Source: Lysobacteraceae bacterium NML07-0707 (GTDB taxonomy: Bacteria > Pseudomonadota > Gammaproteobacteria > Xanthomonadales > Xanthomonadaceae). Taken from it: a stretch of 64,000 bases of DNA. Position numbers and translations under genes: made by a program. Below are positions 18,698 to 28,425 of the stretch, in pieces. Where the stretch lies: contig NWQT01000027.1 of assembly GCA_002798295.1 (NCBI GenBank), positions 1 through 64,000 of the forward strand, in the 5' to 3' direction. Under the pieces are notes generated by a model. The model worked only from the letters and a program-made list of their open reading frames with translations, had not been told where the DNA came from and ran no database searches. Numbering within the stretch: position 1 is the first letter of the stretch; each line of letters begins with the position of its first letter.

Positions 18698-19701
18698 ACC
18701 TTGCATCCAGCCCATTCCTGCCAGCCCGCGGCCTGCGCAATGGTCATATGCAGTCGGTTCTGGCTTCCAGCCCGGCACGTGCCCGCCATGCCGCCCGCAA
18801 ACTGACTGAAGCCGCCGCCCACCACCAGACCCTGACCCTGGATGCCGGTGACGGTATCCGCCTGCAAGGGGTTTTAAGTACGCCACAAAACCATTCGCAC
18901 AAGGCATTGGCGCTGCTATTGCACGGCTGGGAGGGCAGCGCCGAATCCAGCTATATCCGCGCCGCCGCTGCCCGCCTGCTGCAAGACGGCCACCGGGTTT
19001 TCCGGCTCAATTTCCGCGACCACGGCAACACGCATCATCTCAACGAAGAGATTTTTCATTCTGGCCGGATTGCCGAAGTCGTGGCCGCTACAAGCGACTT
19101 GCTCACACGCCTTGAGGTGCAGCGCCTGGCTGTGGCCGGCTGGTCACTGGGCGGCAATTTCGCCCTGCGCCTTGGCCTGCAGGCACAGGCTGCACATCTG
19201 CCACTGACCGCCATTGCCGCCATCTGCCCGGCGATTGACCCGGCGCGCACCATGGAGGCGATGGAGGCCGGGCTACCGCTTTATCTGCGCTATTTCGAGC
19301 ATAAATGGCGGCGCTCGCTGGCCAAGAAACGCAAGCTGTTTCCCGAGCGCCATGATTTTGACGATACGGTCTTGAAGCTGCGGATGCGTCCGCTGACCCG
19401 TTATTTTGCCGAGCACCACACCGATTACGGCTCGCTGGAAAATTATTTCGATGCCTACAGCATTACCGGTGAACGGCTGGCTGCCCTGCCCGTGACCGCC
19501 GATATCCTGATGGCCGCCGATGACCCGGTGGTGCCGGTGGCCGACTTCCATGCCATTGCCCACCTGCCCAGCCTCCGGATTGAACTGGCCGAATATGGCG
19601 GCCATTGCGGCTTTTTGCTGGATTGGCAAATGAACGGCTATGCCGAGCAGTGGCTGGCCGAGCGCTTTGCCACACTGCTGCCAAACCCGCCTCCGTCCTG
19701 A
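18694..19701 (+). CDS. YheT-type alpha/beta hydrolase
   Basis: 335-residue cytoplasmic hydrolase of the YheT (UPF0017/COG0429) group. It begins with the group-specific RGLRNGHMQSVLAS segment, then has LLHGWEG, the nucleophile elbow GWSLGGNF, an acid near the LMAADDPVVP segment and a histidine in YGGHCGF. Substrates of the family are mostly unidentified; eukaryotic relatives act on medium-chain esters. It starts at GTG 18694, which overlaps the previous stop by 4 nt (GTGA). Confidence 0.88.
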   Translation: MNLASSPFLPARGLRNGHMQSVLASSPARARHAARKLTEAAAHHQTLTLDAGDGIRLQGVLSTPQNHSHKALALLLHGWEGSAESSYIRAAAARLLQDGHRVFRLNFRDHGNTHHLNEEIFHSGRIAEVVAATSDLLTRLEVQRLAVAGWSLGGNFALRLGLQAQAAHLPLTAIAAICPAIDPARTMEAMEAGLPLYLRYFEHKWRRSLAKKRKLFPERHDFDDTVLKLRMRPLTRYFAEHHTDYGSLENYFDAYSITGERLAALPVTADILMAADDPVVPVADFHAIAHLPSLRIELAEYGGHCGFLLDWQMNGYAEQWLAERFATLLPNPPPS

Positions 19702-19749
19702 TTGCGCTACCCTGCGGGCATCTCTTTGCAACCACACAGGAAATCTCAG

Positions 19750-20352
19750 ATGCAAATCCACAGCAACAGCTTTGCCCACGGCCAGCCCATCCCCGCCGAG
19801 TTTGCACTCGGCGCACCTGACGGCTTTGGCGGCAACCGCAGCCCGCATTTGGCCTGGACAGATGCACCCGAGGGCGCCCGCTCATTCGCCTTGCTGTGCA
19901 TCGATACCGATGCGCCCACCGATGCGACACTGGTCGCCAGCGGCCAGGACATCCCGGTGGCGCATCCGCGCGGCGACTTCGTGCACTGGGTGGTGATTGA
20001 CCTCCCGGCCGATGCGCGCGAAATCCCCGCAGGCGCCTCATCCGATGGCGTCAGCAAGGGCGGCAAAGCCGCTGCCCCGCTTCTTGGCAGCGCCCGTCAA
20101 GGTCTGAACGACTACACCGGCTGGTTTGCCGGGGATGAGGGCGGCATGCGCGGCGATTATTTCGGCTATGACGGCCCCTACCCGCCGCCGCAAGACCTGC
20201 GCACCCACCGCTACTTTTTCCGCCTGTTTGCACTGGATGTGGAAAAACTCGACCTGCCCGAGCGCTTTACCGCCGCCGAAGTGTTCAGCGCCATGCACGG
20301 GCATGTATTGGCCGAAACCAGCACCTGGGGCAGTTACTCACTACATCCGTAA
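19750..20352 (+). CDS. YbhB/YbcL family protein (phosphatidylethanolamine-binding fold)
   Basis: 200-residue member of the bacterial PEBP-like family related to Raf kinase inhibitor protein. It has the conserved sequence SPHLAW, the ligand-site segment IDTDAP, an HWVV motif, and the C-terminal GPYPPPQDLRTHRYFF. Bacterial members are cytoplasmic proteins of uncertain ligand and role. ATG at 19750 follows an AGGAAATCTC ribosome-binding site. It may be the last gene of the 17436-20352 series, 48 nt after the YheT gene. It converges on glyS. Confidence 0.92.
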   Translation: MQIHSNSFAHGQPIPAEFALGAPDGFGGNRSPHLAWTDAPEGARSFALLCIDTDAPTDATLVASGQDIPVAHPRGDFVHWVVIDLPADAREIPAGASSDGVSKGGKAAAPLLGSARQGLNDYTGWFAGDEGGMRGDYFGYDGPYPPPQDLRTHRYFFRLFALDVEKLDLPERFTAAEVFSAMHGHVLAETSTWGSYSLHP

Positions 20353-20372
20353 CGGACGAAGACTCACCAATG

Positions 20373-20397
20373 AAAAGGGCAGCCATCAGGCTGCCCT
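20373..20397 (-). terminator. Terminator of glyS
   Basis: Stem AGGGCAGCC (20376-20384) / GGCTGCCCT (20389-20397) with a 4-nt loop; on the minus strand it is followed by TTTTC. It lies 21 nt past the glyS stop and could also serve the convergent ybhB-type gene. Confidence 0.8.
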
Positions 20398-20417
20398 GGT
20401 TGTACGAGTGGCAAGGC

Positions 20418-22484
20418 TCACAAATGCTCGATGGCGGCAACGCTGCCCAGACGGTCAGCGAGCTTTTTCAGAAGTGCCAGACGGTTGCCACGCACTGCCG
20501 GGTCGTCGGCATTGACCATGACGTTTTCAAAGAAACCATCCACCACCGGACGCAATGCGGCCATCCTTGCCAGTGCGGCCACATAGTCACGCGCCTTAAG
20601 CAGCGGGTCGGTAGCGGTGATGACTTCATCCAGCGCTGTAGCCAGTGCCTGTTCGGCAGGCTCTTGCAGCAATGCTGCATCGACATTGGCCGCAATCCCG
20701 CCCTCGACTTTTTTCAGGATATTGCGGGCGCGCTTGTTGGCTGCGGCCAGCGCGGCGGCTTCCGGCAGGAGGGCAAACTCAGCAATCGCCTTCAGGCGGG
20801 CATCGAAATCGGTCAGCGAGGCCGGACGCAGCGCAGCCACGGCATCAAACTGCTGCGCGCCCAAGCCGCGTTCTTCGTAATAGCTGCGCAGACGCTCAAG
20901 AATAAAGTCGTACAGCTCATCACTGCCGCTTGCCGCAATCGGCAATGCCTTGCCCGCCTGCGCCAGCAGTGCCGGCAAATCCAGATTCAAACCGCCTTCA
21001 ATCAGGGTGCGCGCCAGCCCCAGCGCATTGCGACGCAGCGCGAACGGGTCCTTGTTGCCGGTGGGTTTGAGCCCTGCGGCAAAGCCGCCTGCCAGCGTGT
21101 CGAGGCGCTCGGCCACGACCAGCACCTGCCCCAGTTTCGACGGCGCAATACTGTCGCTGGCATTGCGCGGCATCCAGCCCTCATCGATGGCCTGGGCGAT
21201 GTCTGCACCCTCGCCCTCTGCCTGCGCATAGTGGCGACCAGCGATGCCCTGCAATTCCGGAAACTCACCGACCATGCGCGATTGCAGATCGGCCTTGGAC
21301 AGCATGGCCGCGCGCTGTGCCGCCGCCGCATCCACGCCCAGTTGCGCGGCGATGCTTGCGGCAAGCTGCTCAACACGCTGCACCTTGTCGGCGATGCTGC
21401 CGAGCTTGTCCTGATATTTGACGCTGGCAAGGCCCGTATTCATCGACGCCAGCCCCTGCTTGAGGTCTTCGTCAAAGAAGAACTTGGCATCGGCAAAGCG
21501 CGGGCGAATCACCCGCTCATAGCCCTTGCGCACTTCGGCCTCGTCCTTCGATTCAATATTGCTGGTACCGATGAAGTGCTCGGTGAGGCGGCCTTGCGTA
21601 TCCAGCACCGGGAAGAATTTCTGGTTGGCCTCCATGGTGGAAATCAGCGCCTCCTGCGGCACGGCCAGGAACTCGCGGCCAAAGGCGCAGGCCACCGCCT
21701 GCGGCCATTCGGTGAGGCCATTGACTTCTTCCAGGATGTCGGCGTCGATACGCACCGTGCCACCGGCCTTGGCGGCGGCCGCTTGCGCCCCGTCCACGAT
21801 GCGCGCGCGACGCTCGCCGGCATCGACCAGCACTTTGGCCGTGCGCAAGGCATCCACATAGGCGCCGGGCGAGGCAATTTCCACTTCAGCCGCATGCATG
21901 AAGCGGTGACCGCGGCTATGGCGGCCCGCGCTGATGCCCATCACTTCGCCGGGGGCGATGTCCTCGCCCAGCAACATCACCAGCCAGTGCAGCGGGCGGG
22001 CAAAAGCGTAGTCGTGTGCGCCCCAGCGCATCGGCTTGGGGATGGGCATGGCAATGATGGCCTCATTGACGATAGCCGCCAGCAAGTCACGGGTGGCCGC
22101 GCCGGGCTTCACGCTGCGATGCACAAAGCGCTCGCCCTTGGCATCGGCGGTTTTTTCAAGCTGCTGCCAGTCAATCCCGGCCTTGGCAGCAAAACCTTGC
22201 AGCGCCCTGGTGGGCTGCCCGGCAGCATCCAGTGCAATCGACAGATACGGCCCCAGCACTTCGCTGCGCTGCTCCGGCTGCATGCTGGCCACGCCCGGCA
22301 GCAGCACCGCCAGACGGCGCGGCGTGTACAGCGGCTTGGCCTCTGCCTTGTCCACGGCGATACCGCGCTTTTCCAGCCCGGCCAGCACGCCGTCAAAGAA
22401 CGCCCTGGCCAGTCCCGGCAAGGCTTTGACCGGCAATTCTTCGGTGCCCAGTTCAATCAACAAGGGTTGCATGTTGCTGCTCAT
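20418..22484 (-). CDS. glyS: Glycyl-tRNA synthetase beta subunit
   Basis: The 688-residue beta subunit of the bacterial heterotetrameric glycyl-tRNA synthetase, which binds tRNA-Gly. It starts with the typical [11 protein letters not shown] motif and ends with a DALR-like anticodon-binding region. Length agrees with the family. ATG at 22484 overlaps the glyQ stop by 4 nt, so the two subunits are translationally coupled. Confidence 0.97.
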   Translation of the reverse strand: MSSNMQPLLIELGTEELPVKALPGLARAFFDGVLAGLEKRGIAVDKAEAKPLYTPRRLAVLLPGVASMQPEQRSEVLGPYLSIALDAAGQPTRALQGFAAKAGIDWQQLEKTADAKGERFVHRSVKPGAATRDLLAAIVNEAIIAMPIPKPMRWGAHDYAFARPLHWLVMLLGEDIAPGEVMGISAGRHSRGHRFMHAAEVEIASPGAYVDALRTAKVLVDAGERRARIVDGAQAAAAKAGGTVRIDADILEEVNGLTEWPQAVACAFGREFLAVPQEALISTMEANQKFFPVLDTQGRLTEHFIGTSNIESKDEAEVRKGYERVIRPRFADAKFFFDEDLKQGLASMNTGLASVKYQDKLGSIADKVQRVEQLAASIAAQLGVDAAAAQRAAMLSKADLQSRMVGEFPELQGIAGRHYAQAEGEGADIAQAIDEGWMPRNASDSIAPSKLGQVLVVAERLDTLAGGFAAGLKPTGNKDPFALRRNALGLARTLIEGGLNLDLPALLAQAGKALPIAASGSDELYDFILERLRSYYEERGLGAQQFDAVAALRPASLTDFDARLKAIAEFALLPEAAALAAANKRARNILKKVEGGIAANVDAALLQEPAEQALATALDEVITATDPLLKARDYVAALARMAALRPVVDGFFENVMVNADDPAVRGNRLALLKKLADRLGSVAAIEHL

Positions 22485-23398
22485 CGGGCGGCCTCCTTGT
22501 GCAAACCGGGAAAGCCCAGTTTTTCGCGTTGTGCGTAATAACCTTCAGCCACCGCGCGCGCCAGATTGCGCACCCGCAGGATGTAACGCTGGCGTTCGGT
22601 GACCGAAATCGCGCGGCGCGCATCCAGCAGGTTGAAGCTGTGGCTGGCCTTCATCACCTGCTCGTAGGCCGGCAGCGGCAGCCCCGCCTCCACCAACGCC
22701 AGCGCCTCACGCTCGCAGGCATCAAAGCGATGGAACAGCTCGGTCACATCGGCATATTCAAAATTGTAGGTGCTCTGCTCCACCTCGTTCTGGTGATAGA
22801 CATCGCGGTAATGCACCGGCGCGCCGTCCGGGCCATACGTCCACACCAGATCGAACACGTTATCGACGTTCTGCAGATACATGCACAGCCGCTCAAGGCC
22901 GTAGGTGATTTCGCCCAGCACCGGCTTGCATTCCAGCCCGCCCGCCTGCTGGAAATAGGTGAACTGGGTGACTTCCATGCCGTTCAACCACACTTCCCAG
23001 CCCAGCCCCCAGGCGCCCAGCGTGGGCGATTCCCAGTTGTCCTCGACCAGCCGCAGGTCATGCACTTCAGGGTCAACGCCCAGCGCCTTGAGCGAATCGA
23101 AATACAGCTCGACGATATTGTCCGGCGAGGGCTTCATCACCACCTGAAACTGGTAATAGCGCTGCAGGCGGTTCGGGTTCTCGCCATAGCGGCCATCGGT
23201 GGGGCGGCGCGAGGGCTGCACATAGGCGGCATTCCACGGCTCAGGCCCCAGCGCGCGCAGGAAGGTGGCCGGGTGAAAGGTGCCGGCACCGACCTCAAGG
23301 TCGAGCGGCTGGATCAGAACACAGCCCTGCGCCGCCCAATAGGCATTGAGGCGCTGGATGAGTTCCTGAAAGGTAATGGAAACGCGGTCGGCAGACAT
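22481..23398 (-). CDS. glyQ: Glycyl-tRNA synthetase alpha subunit
   Basis: The 305-residue catalytic subunit forming glycyl-adenylate. Class II motifs are clear: [37 protein letters not shown] (motif 2) and [14 protein letters not shown] (motif 3). ATG at 23398 gives [13 protein letters not shown], like other GlyQ proteins; further upstream in-frame codons belong to the divergent promoter. It is divergent from a membrane-protein gene across 115 nt. Confidence 0.97.
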   Translation of the reverse strand: MSADRVSITFQELIQRLNAYWAAQGCVLIQPLDLEVGAGTFHPATFLRALGPEPWNAAYVQPSRRPTDGRYGENPNRLQRYYQFQVVMKPSPDNIVELYFDSLKALGVDPEVHDLRLVEDNWESPTLGAWGLGWEVWLNGMEVTQFTYFQQAGGLECKPVLGEITYGLERLCMYLQNVDNVFDLVWTYGPDGAPVHYRDVYHQNEVEQSTYNFEYADVTELFHRFDACEREALALVEAGLPLPAYEQVMKASHSFNLLDARRAISVTERQRYILRVRNLARAVAEGYYAQREKLGFPGLHKEAAR

Positions 23399-23513
23399 CA
23401 ATCTGAAATCACGAAAAACAGCCGTAAAGTATAGCGGCCAGCCCGTTTGCAGCGGCATTCTGCGACAATTCGCAGCCATTACCGCAGCTTCTGCATTTGC
23501 CCAGGCCGCCATC

Positions 23514-24428
23514 ATGCCCATCCGTCCGCTTCCGCCACTTCAAGCCTGGCACTGGCTCGTCCAGGCCATCAATCTTGGCATGCGCAACCCGCGTGCAATT
23601 TTTGGCGCGGCGCTGCTCTTGGTCGGCAGCCTGTATGCGATGGTGATGGCAAGCGGCGTACTGGTTGCGCTGTTTGGCGGTGGCGAAGTCAGCACCCCGA
23701 CCCTGCTCATCACCCTGCTGATGGTGGTGGCGATTTTCATGATGATGCCGGTGCTGGCAGGCGGCCTGATGCACGTGATTGCCGAGGCCGAAGCCGGACG
23801 CCCGACCGCCGCACGCGACTTGTACCGGCCATTTGCACTGGGACGCGCCGGCCGGCTGGCCGCACTTGGCGGCCTGCAAATCCTGCTGATGGCAGGCGGC
23901 ATGCTCATCACCCGGCAACTGGCTGGCGAGGCCTACATGGCCGCCTACAACGAGGCACTGAACAGCATCATGCAGAATCCGCAACAAGCGCCTGCCCAGC
24001 TGCCTGCACCGGCGCACCCGGTATTGATGTTTGTCTGGCAGGTCTGCCTCAACTACTTCACCGCCATCACCATGCTGCTGGGCATCGCGCTGATCGCCCT
24101 TTCCAACAGCAGTGTGCTGGCCGCCATCAAGTCCGCAGCACTTGCTGCCGTGCGCAATTTGGCCGCCAATTTTTTGGCCATCACCCTGTTTTTTGTGTTG
24201 ACGATGCTCAGCGCGGTACTGCTGTCGATGGTGCTCAGCATGGTGATGTTGCTGCTGGGTGCCCTGTTCATGCCGCTGGCGCTGCTGGTCACCTTCGTGC
24301 TCGGCATGTGTTTTGCCGCCGTGTTGTTGGTCATCGTCTGCGGTGGCGGCTACCTCATCTGGCGCGACACCTTTACCGCTGCGCCCGAAGCCCCCACGCC
24401 TGCAACGCAAGGCCGTATCGAGCTTTAA
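23514..24428 (+). CDS. BPSS1780-type multi-pass membrane protein
   Basis: 304-residue inner-membrane protein with about six hydrophobic segments and little else: paired helices near 25-55, 63-88, 115-135, 175-205, 213-240 and 240-285, with glycine/alanine-rich packing. The opening ([21 protein letters not shown]) resembles the BPSS1780/BPSL1445-type uncharacterised membrane family seen beside glyQ in related genomes; that assignment is from memory of the pattern and the function is unknown. Its stop directly abuts the convergent RDD gene, leaving no intergenic terminator. Confidence 0.7.
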   Translation: MPIRPLPPLQAWHWLVQAINLGMRNPRAIFGAALLLVGSLYAMVMASGVLVALFGGGEVSTPTLLITLLMVVAIFMMMPVLAGGLMHVIAEAEAGRPTAARDLYRPFALGRAGRLAALGGLQILLMAGGMLITRQLAGEAYMAAYNEALNSIMQNPQQAPAQLPAPAHPVLMFVWQVCLNYFTAITMLLGIALIALSNSSVLAAIKSAALAAVRNLAANFLAITLFFVLTMLSAVLLSMVLSMVMLLLGALFMPLALLVTFVLGMCFAAVLLVIVCGGGYLIWRDTFTAAPEAPTPATQGRIEL

Positions 24429-25133
24429 TCAGGCTGCCAAAGAGGCCGCCATCGCGGCACTCAGTTGCGCGCCCGCCAGTGCGGCAAGCAGCCATGGCAA
24501 TGCCATCACCAGCGCGATCAGCAGCCAGCCCCACCACGGGGTGCGTTGCGCGGTATTCGGGCGCCACACCACACAGGTATCGGCAATACGGTCATGCAGG
24601 GCGCGGTGCTCGCCTGTGGCTATCAGCAAGTGACCGATATTGAACGTAAGCCAGGACAGGCTGCCGGCCAGATGACGTTTGAATGCACGGCCAAGACCAA
24701 GCGGGGCGTGCCGGGCGCGCACTTGCAGACCCACCCAGCGCTTGCCCAAGGTGGCGTGTTTGCGACCAGACTCCAACAGTGGCCAGTACAGCAGCCCCAA
24801 CAGGATGAATATCAGCAGCGGGATGCCCAGCCCTTGCAGCAGGGCGTGGTGGAGGTTTTCAACGTGCGCCCGGACAAGCCCATCTGCTGCCCACACATCG
24901 CGCATATAGGCCAGAAAATCATCTCCCTGGCGGATGCTCCGCTGCATTTGCCAGCCCATCGCCTCACCCAATGCACGCCAATGCTGCACCAGCCCGGCAT
25001 CACGCACCGCAGGCAGGGCGGCAGAGAGCAGTGCGGCAGGCATGGCCAGCAGCAGGGCATCCGCGCACCAGGCGGCCGTGCGCGGCCATAGTCCGGCAGT
25101 TGCTGGCAAATCAGGCGGAATCGGCGGACGCAT
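24429..25133 (-). CDS. RDD family membrane protein
   Basis: 234-residue inner-membrane protein with an RDD domain: the segment WPRTAAWCADALLLAMPAAL (R and D in the first helix), a central helix near 105-125 and HATLGKRWVGLQVRA, then further hydrophobic segments at the C-terminus. RDD proteins are suspected transport or assembly proteins without a fixed role. ATG at 25133 (preceded by GGGTGA) overlaps the tatC end by 23 nt, so it is probably expressed as the fourth gene of the tat operon. Confidence 0.82.
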   Translation of the reverse strand: MRPPIPPDLPATAGLWPRTAAWCADALLLAMPAALLSAALPAVRDAGLVQHWRALGEAMGWQMQRSIRQGDDFLAYMRDVWAADGLVRAHVENLHHALLQGLGIPLLIFILLGLLYWPLLESGRKHATLGKRWVGLQVRARHAPLGLGRAFKRHLAGSLSWLTFNIGHLLIATGEHRALHDRIADTCVVWRPNTAQRTPWWGWLLIALVMALPWLLAALAGAQLSAAMAASLAA

Positions 25134-25857
25134 GTTTTTCACCCGGCGCCAGCAGGGTGGCGGCGACTATCCCGACCTCATACAAGAGATACATCGGAAC
25201 CATCAGCAAAATCATGGTCACGCCATCGCCGGGCGTGACCAGCATGGCTATCACGGCGATGGCAATCAGCGCATAGCCACGGATTGAGCGCAGCTGTGCG
25301 GGCTTCACCCAGCCCAGCGCAGCCAGAATCACCAGTGCCACCGGCACTTCAAAGCTGAAGCCTGCGGCCAGCGAAATGACCGCGACAAAATCCAGATAAC
25401 GGGCGATATCAGGCATCATCGCCACCGCCTCCGGCCGGGTCATGGCCAGAAACTTGAACATCATCGGCAGCAGCAGAAAGTAAGCAAAGGCGCAGCCGGC
25501 GTAAAACAGCAGCATGGACGAGGCCATCAGCGGCATGGCCAGACGTTTTTCATGCCGGTAAAGACCGGGGGCGATGAACGCCCAGAGCTGGTACAGCAAT
25601 ACCGGGGCGGCCAGCAGGATGGCCAGATACAGTGCCAGCCGCAGTGGCGTGGAAAACGGGGTCAGCGGGTCGATGGCGACCAGTTGGCTGCCTGCGGGCA
25701 GGGCGGCCACCATCGGCGCGGCCAGCAAGCTGTAGAGCTGGCCACTGAAGGCCGCCAAGCCGGCAAACAGCACCCCCACGGTGATGATGACTTTCAAAAG
25801 CCGCGCCCGCAGCTCGACCAGATGCGACAGCCAGCCTGCGGCCTCATTCTGGCTCAT
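25111..25857 (-). CDS. tatC: Twin-arginine translocase subunit TatC
   Basis: Six-helix inner-membrane receptor for twin-arginine signal peptides; it exports folded, often cofactor-containing proteins. At 248 residues it has the usual N-terminal HLVELRARLLK motif, conserved P and E residues in the first periplasmic loop, the FSFEVPV segment and six hydrophobic stretches. The start overlaps tatB by 4 nt. The three tat genes run in the common order A-B-C. Confidence 0.96.
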   Translation of the reverse strand: MSQNEAAGWLSHLVELRARLLKVIITVGVLFAGLAAFSGQLYSLLAAPMVAALPAGSQLVAIDPLTPFSTPLRLALYLAILLAAPVLLYQLWAFIAPGLYRHEKRLAMPLMASSMLLFYAGCAFAYFLLLPMMFKFLAMTRPEAVAMMPDIARYLDFVAVISLAAGFSFEVPVALVILAALGWVKPAQLRSIRGYALIAIAVIAMLVTPGDGVTMILLMVPMYLLYEVGIVAATLLAPGEKHASADSA

Positions 25858-26165
25858 GGGCGTTGCTCTCCAGCATCAGCGCCCGGGCTTTCACCTGCTG
25901 CAGCCTTGGCGGCGGTTTCTGCCTCGAATTGCCGGGCTTCGGCCTCCATCTGCGCCAAAGCCTTGCGCGTGGCTTCCATATTGCGGCGCATCTCCTCGAC
26001 CTGCAGCTCTTCTTCAAACTCGCTCCTGAGCTTGTGCCAATGCGCACGCGCGCGGCGCACCCACAACCCGGCAAACCGCGCCGCACGCGGCAGACGTTCA
26101 GGCCCCAGCACCAGCAGCACGATCACTGCCAGGATGATGAGTTCGGGGAAACTGACTTCAAACAT
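25854..26165 (-). CDS. tatB: Sec-independent translocase subunit TatB
   Basis: 103-residue protein with one N-terminal membrane helix beginning MFEVSFPELIILAVIVLLVLGPERLP, in which E8 and the G-P hinge are diagnostic for TatB, then an amphipathic helix and a long charged, alanine/glutamate-rich tail. It bridges TatC and TatA in the translocase. It overlaps tatC by 4 nt. Confidence 0.94.
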   Translation of the reverse strand: MFEVSFPELIILAVIVLLVLGPERLPRAARFAGLWVRRARAHWHKLRSEFEEELQVEEMRRNMEATRKALAQMEAEARQFEAETAAKAAAGESPGADAGEQRP

Positions 26166-26190
26166 CGCCCAATGCCTGCGCGGTCAGCCA

Positions 26191-26415
26191 TCAGGGCTTG
26201 TGCTGATGGCTATCCTCGCGGCTTTGCGCCGTGGCAGATGCGGCTTTGCTGCGCGCATCTTCAAGCGCCTGCGGCTCGTCCGGCTCGCGCATGCCTTTTT
26301 TGAATTCGCGCACGCCTTTGCCGAGGTCACGCATGCCACGGGTCAATCGCGTGGTGCCGAAAACCACCAGCACGATGACCAGCAGAATCAGAAGTTCACG
26401 CCAACCCACCATCAT
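26191..26415 (-). CDS. tatA: Sec-independent translocase subunit TatA
   Basis: 74-residue pore-forming component with a short membrane helix ([20 protein letters not shown]), the FG hinge, and an amphipathic helix ([15 protein letters not shown]). I used ATG at 26415, five nt after GGTGG; a GTG two codons upstream or the adjacent ATG is also possible. It heads the tatA-tatB-tatC-RDD operon and is 25 nt from tatB. Confidence 0.93.
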   Translation of the reverse strand: MMVGWRELLILLVIVLVVFGTTRLTRGMRDLGKGVREFKKGMREPDEPQALEDARSKAASATAQSREDSHQHKP

Positions 26416-26457
26416 TGCCACCCACTAGAAAGCCGAAACGGCAAGGATAACGCAGCA

Positions 26458-27318
26458 TCATTCAACCGGCGGCAGTGGCGTGGTCACCACCCCGCCCTGT
26501 TGCGGCGGATTTTCTGGCTGCGGCTGCACAGCTTGTTGTACGGGCTGCGGTGTGCCGGGCGTGGGCATGCGCCCATCAGGCTGCGCCACCGGGGCATACT
26601 GCGGTGCTTGCTGCTGCACCGGGGCGCGTCGGCTGCGCGCCGTGGCGCTGGCTTCTTCCAGCGCATCACGCATGGCTACAGTGGCTTGGCTGCCCGGTTG
26701 CGGCGCGCGGTTTTCAAAAATCATGCGCGGGGTCACGCCCTGGCCATACACGGCCTGATTGGCGTCATCGTCGATTTTCAGCACCGCGCCATCCAGCGCC
26801 ACCCCGGCAAACAGCCCTCGCGAGCGCGACCATGACCAGATTTCCGCCTTGAACTGCGCATCGGTCATGGCCGAGGCATTGCGCCCCACCGGCCCGGCCG
26901 CCGCTGCCGCATCCGCGCCCAGGGTGAACTTGCCGTTGACGATGTTCTGCACACCACGGTCATTGCGAATCACCAGGATGACATCCGAGGCCTGCACCCC
27001 GGCCTGGAAGCCCACGCTGCCACCGACCAATTTGATGAATACCGGGTTGGACCAACTGCCATCGGTGGTTTTCACCGACATCAGGCCAAGGCCGCGACGC
27101 CCCCCGAAAATCAGCCCGGCCTTGATGGTTTCCGGCACCACGATAATCCCGCGCGCCTCATCGAACAGCTTGTCGGGAATCGCTGACTCGGGAATCGCCA
27201 GATTCTCGTTCAATACCCGCACCACATCGCGGGCACGCTGGTCTTCTTCTTGCCCGGCCATGGCCGGAGCCGAGGCCAGAAGTGCGGCGGCAAGCGCCAA
27301 AGCCGTGAATTTGCGCAT
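26458..27318 (-). CDS. Exported SYLF-domain (YSC84-type) lipid-binding protein
   Basis: 286-residue protein with a Sec signal peptide (residues 1-21, cleavage after AMA) and a SYLF domain (about 50-210) recognised by ARGIIVVPETIKAGLIFGGRRGLGLM, GGSVGFQAGVQASDVILVI and GPVGRNASAMTDA. SYLF proteins bind membrane phosphoinositides in eukaryotes; in bacteria they are periplasmic and poorly understood. The C-terminal 70 residues are proline- and glutamine-rich and disordered. ATG at 27318 opens the signal peptide. It is divergent from hemH across 113 nt. Confidence 0.88.
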   Translation of the reverse strand: MRKFTALALAAALLASAPAMAGQEEDQRARDVVRVLNENLAIPESAIPDKLFDEARGIIVVPETIKAGLIFGGRRGLGLMSVKTTDGSWSNPVFIKLVGGSVGFQAGVQASDVILVIRNDRGVQNIVNGKFTLGADAAAAAGPVGRNASAMTDAQFKAEIWSWSRSRGLFAGVALDGAVLKIDDDANQAVYGQGVTPRMIFENRAPQPGSQATVAMRDALEEASATARSRRAPVQQQAPQYAPVAQPDGRMPTPGTPQPVQQAVQPQPENPPQQGGVVTTPLPPVE

Positions 27319-27431
27319 GAGCCTGAATCCATGAAAAAGTTGCGCATCAGCATAACGGCAGCGCGCTGCACAATCCCGGCCAGAAGGTAAATCGCGCATT
27401 GCCCGGCCAAGGCGGGTATCCTTCCGCGTCT

Positions 27432-28400
27432 ATGCCAGCCCCCATGCCAGCCCTGAACCCGCGCGCCCTGGTGATCGTCAACCTCGGCACCCCTTCTGCC
27501 CCCACGGCCGAGGCCGTGCGCCGTTATTTGCGTGAATTCCTGACCGACAAGCGCGTGGTGCAGATTCCGCATTTCATCTGGAAGCCCCTGCTGGACTGGG
27601 TCATCCTGCCGCGCAGAAGCCCGGCGGTGGCAGAAAAATATGCCGACATCTGGATGCCCGAAGGCTCACCACTGCTGGCCTATGGCCTGCGCCTTGCCAG
27701 CGCCATGGACAGCGCACTGGCTGGCTGGCAGGTACGCGCGGCGATGCGCTATGGCGAGCCGGCACTTGCCCAGGTGGTACAGGCGCTGCATGCCGAAGGC
27801 CATCGGGACATCACCGTATTGCCGCTGTATCCGCAATATTCCACCACCACCACCGGCTCGGTGGAGGATGCCGTGGCCGCCCTGCAACAGCGTTTTGCCG
27901 ATACCCGCCTGCAGCTGATACGCGATTATCACCAGCATCCGGCCTGGGCCACAGCCATTGCCGGGCGCATCCGCCAGCATTGGGCGCAGCATGGACGCGG
28001 CGAAAAGCTGGTGTTCTCCTACCACGGCATCCCCGAGCGCCTGGTGCGGGCGGGTGACCCTTATGCCGCACAGTGCGAGGCCAGCACCGCCGCGATTGCC
28101 GCCGCGCTGGATATTCCCCGCGAGGAAATCCTGCTGACCTACCAGTCGCGTTTTGGCCGCGAGCGCTGGCTGCAGCCCTATACCCTGCCGACGCTGGAGC
28201 AATTGGGGCGCGACGGTATCCGCACCCTGGATGTGGTCTGCCCCGGCTTTGCCGTGGACTGCCTGGAAACGCTGGAAGAAATCACCGAGCAAAACGCCGA
28301 AGCCTTCCGCGCTGCCGGTGGCGCCGCACTGCGCTATGTCCCCTGCCTCAACGATAGCCCGGCGCATGTCGATGCGCTGGCGGCGCTGCTGCCCCGCTGA
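27432..28400 (+). CDS. hemH: Ferrochelatase
   Basis: Inserts Fe2+ into protoporphyrin IX, the last step of protohaem synthesis. The 322-residue protein has NLGTPSAP at the start, the YPQYS segment, the catalytic histidine in FSYHGIPERLV, the signature YQSRFGRERWLQPYT, and VCPGFAVDCLETLEEI. I chose the ATG at 27432; the next ATG (27444) would also fit. It starts a rightward run that continues into a hydrolase and membrane cytochrome c, consistent with a haem/respiration theme. Confidence 0.95.
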   Translation: MPAPMPALNPRALVIVNLGTPSAPTAEAVRRYLREFLTDKRVVQIPHFIWKPLLDWVILPRRSPAVAEKYADIWMPEGSPLLAYGLRLASAMDSALAGWQVRAAMRYGEPALAQVVQALHAEGHRDITVLPLYPQYSTTTTGSVEDAVAALQQRFADTRLQLIRDYHQHPAWATAIAGRIRQHWAQHGRGEKLVFSYHGIPERLVRAGDPYAAQCEASTAAIAAALDIPREEILLTYQSRFGRERWLQPYTLPTLEQLGRDGIRTLDVVCPGFAVDCLETLEEITEQNAEAFRAAGGAALRYVPCLNDSPAHVDALAALLPR

Positions 28401-28425
28401 ACTGCCCTGCCAACGAGAATCTGCC

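Noticed and set aside
20370-22538. 722-codon open frame opposite glyS
   Set aside because: Antisense shadow of glyS with low-complexity glutamine/arginine/glycine composition.
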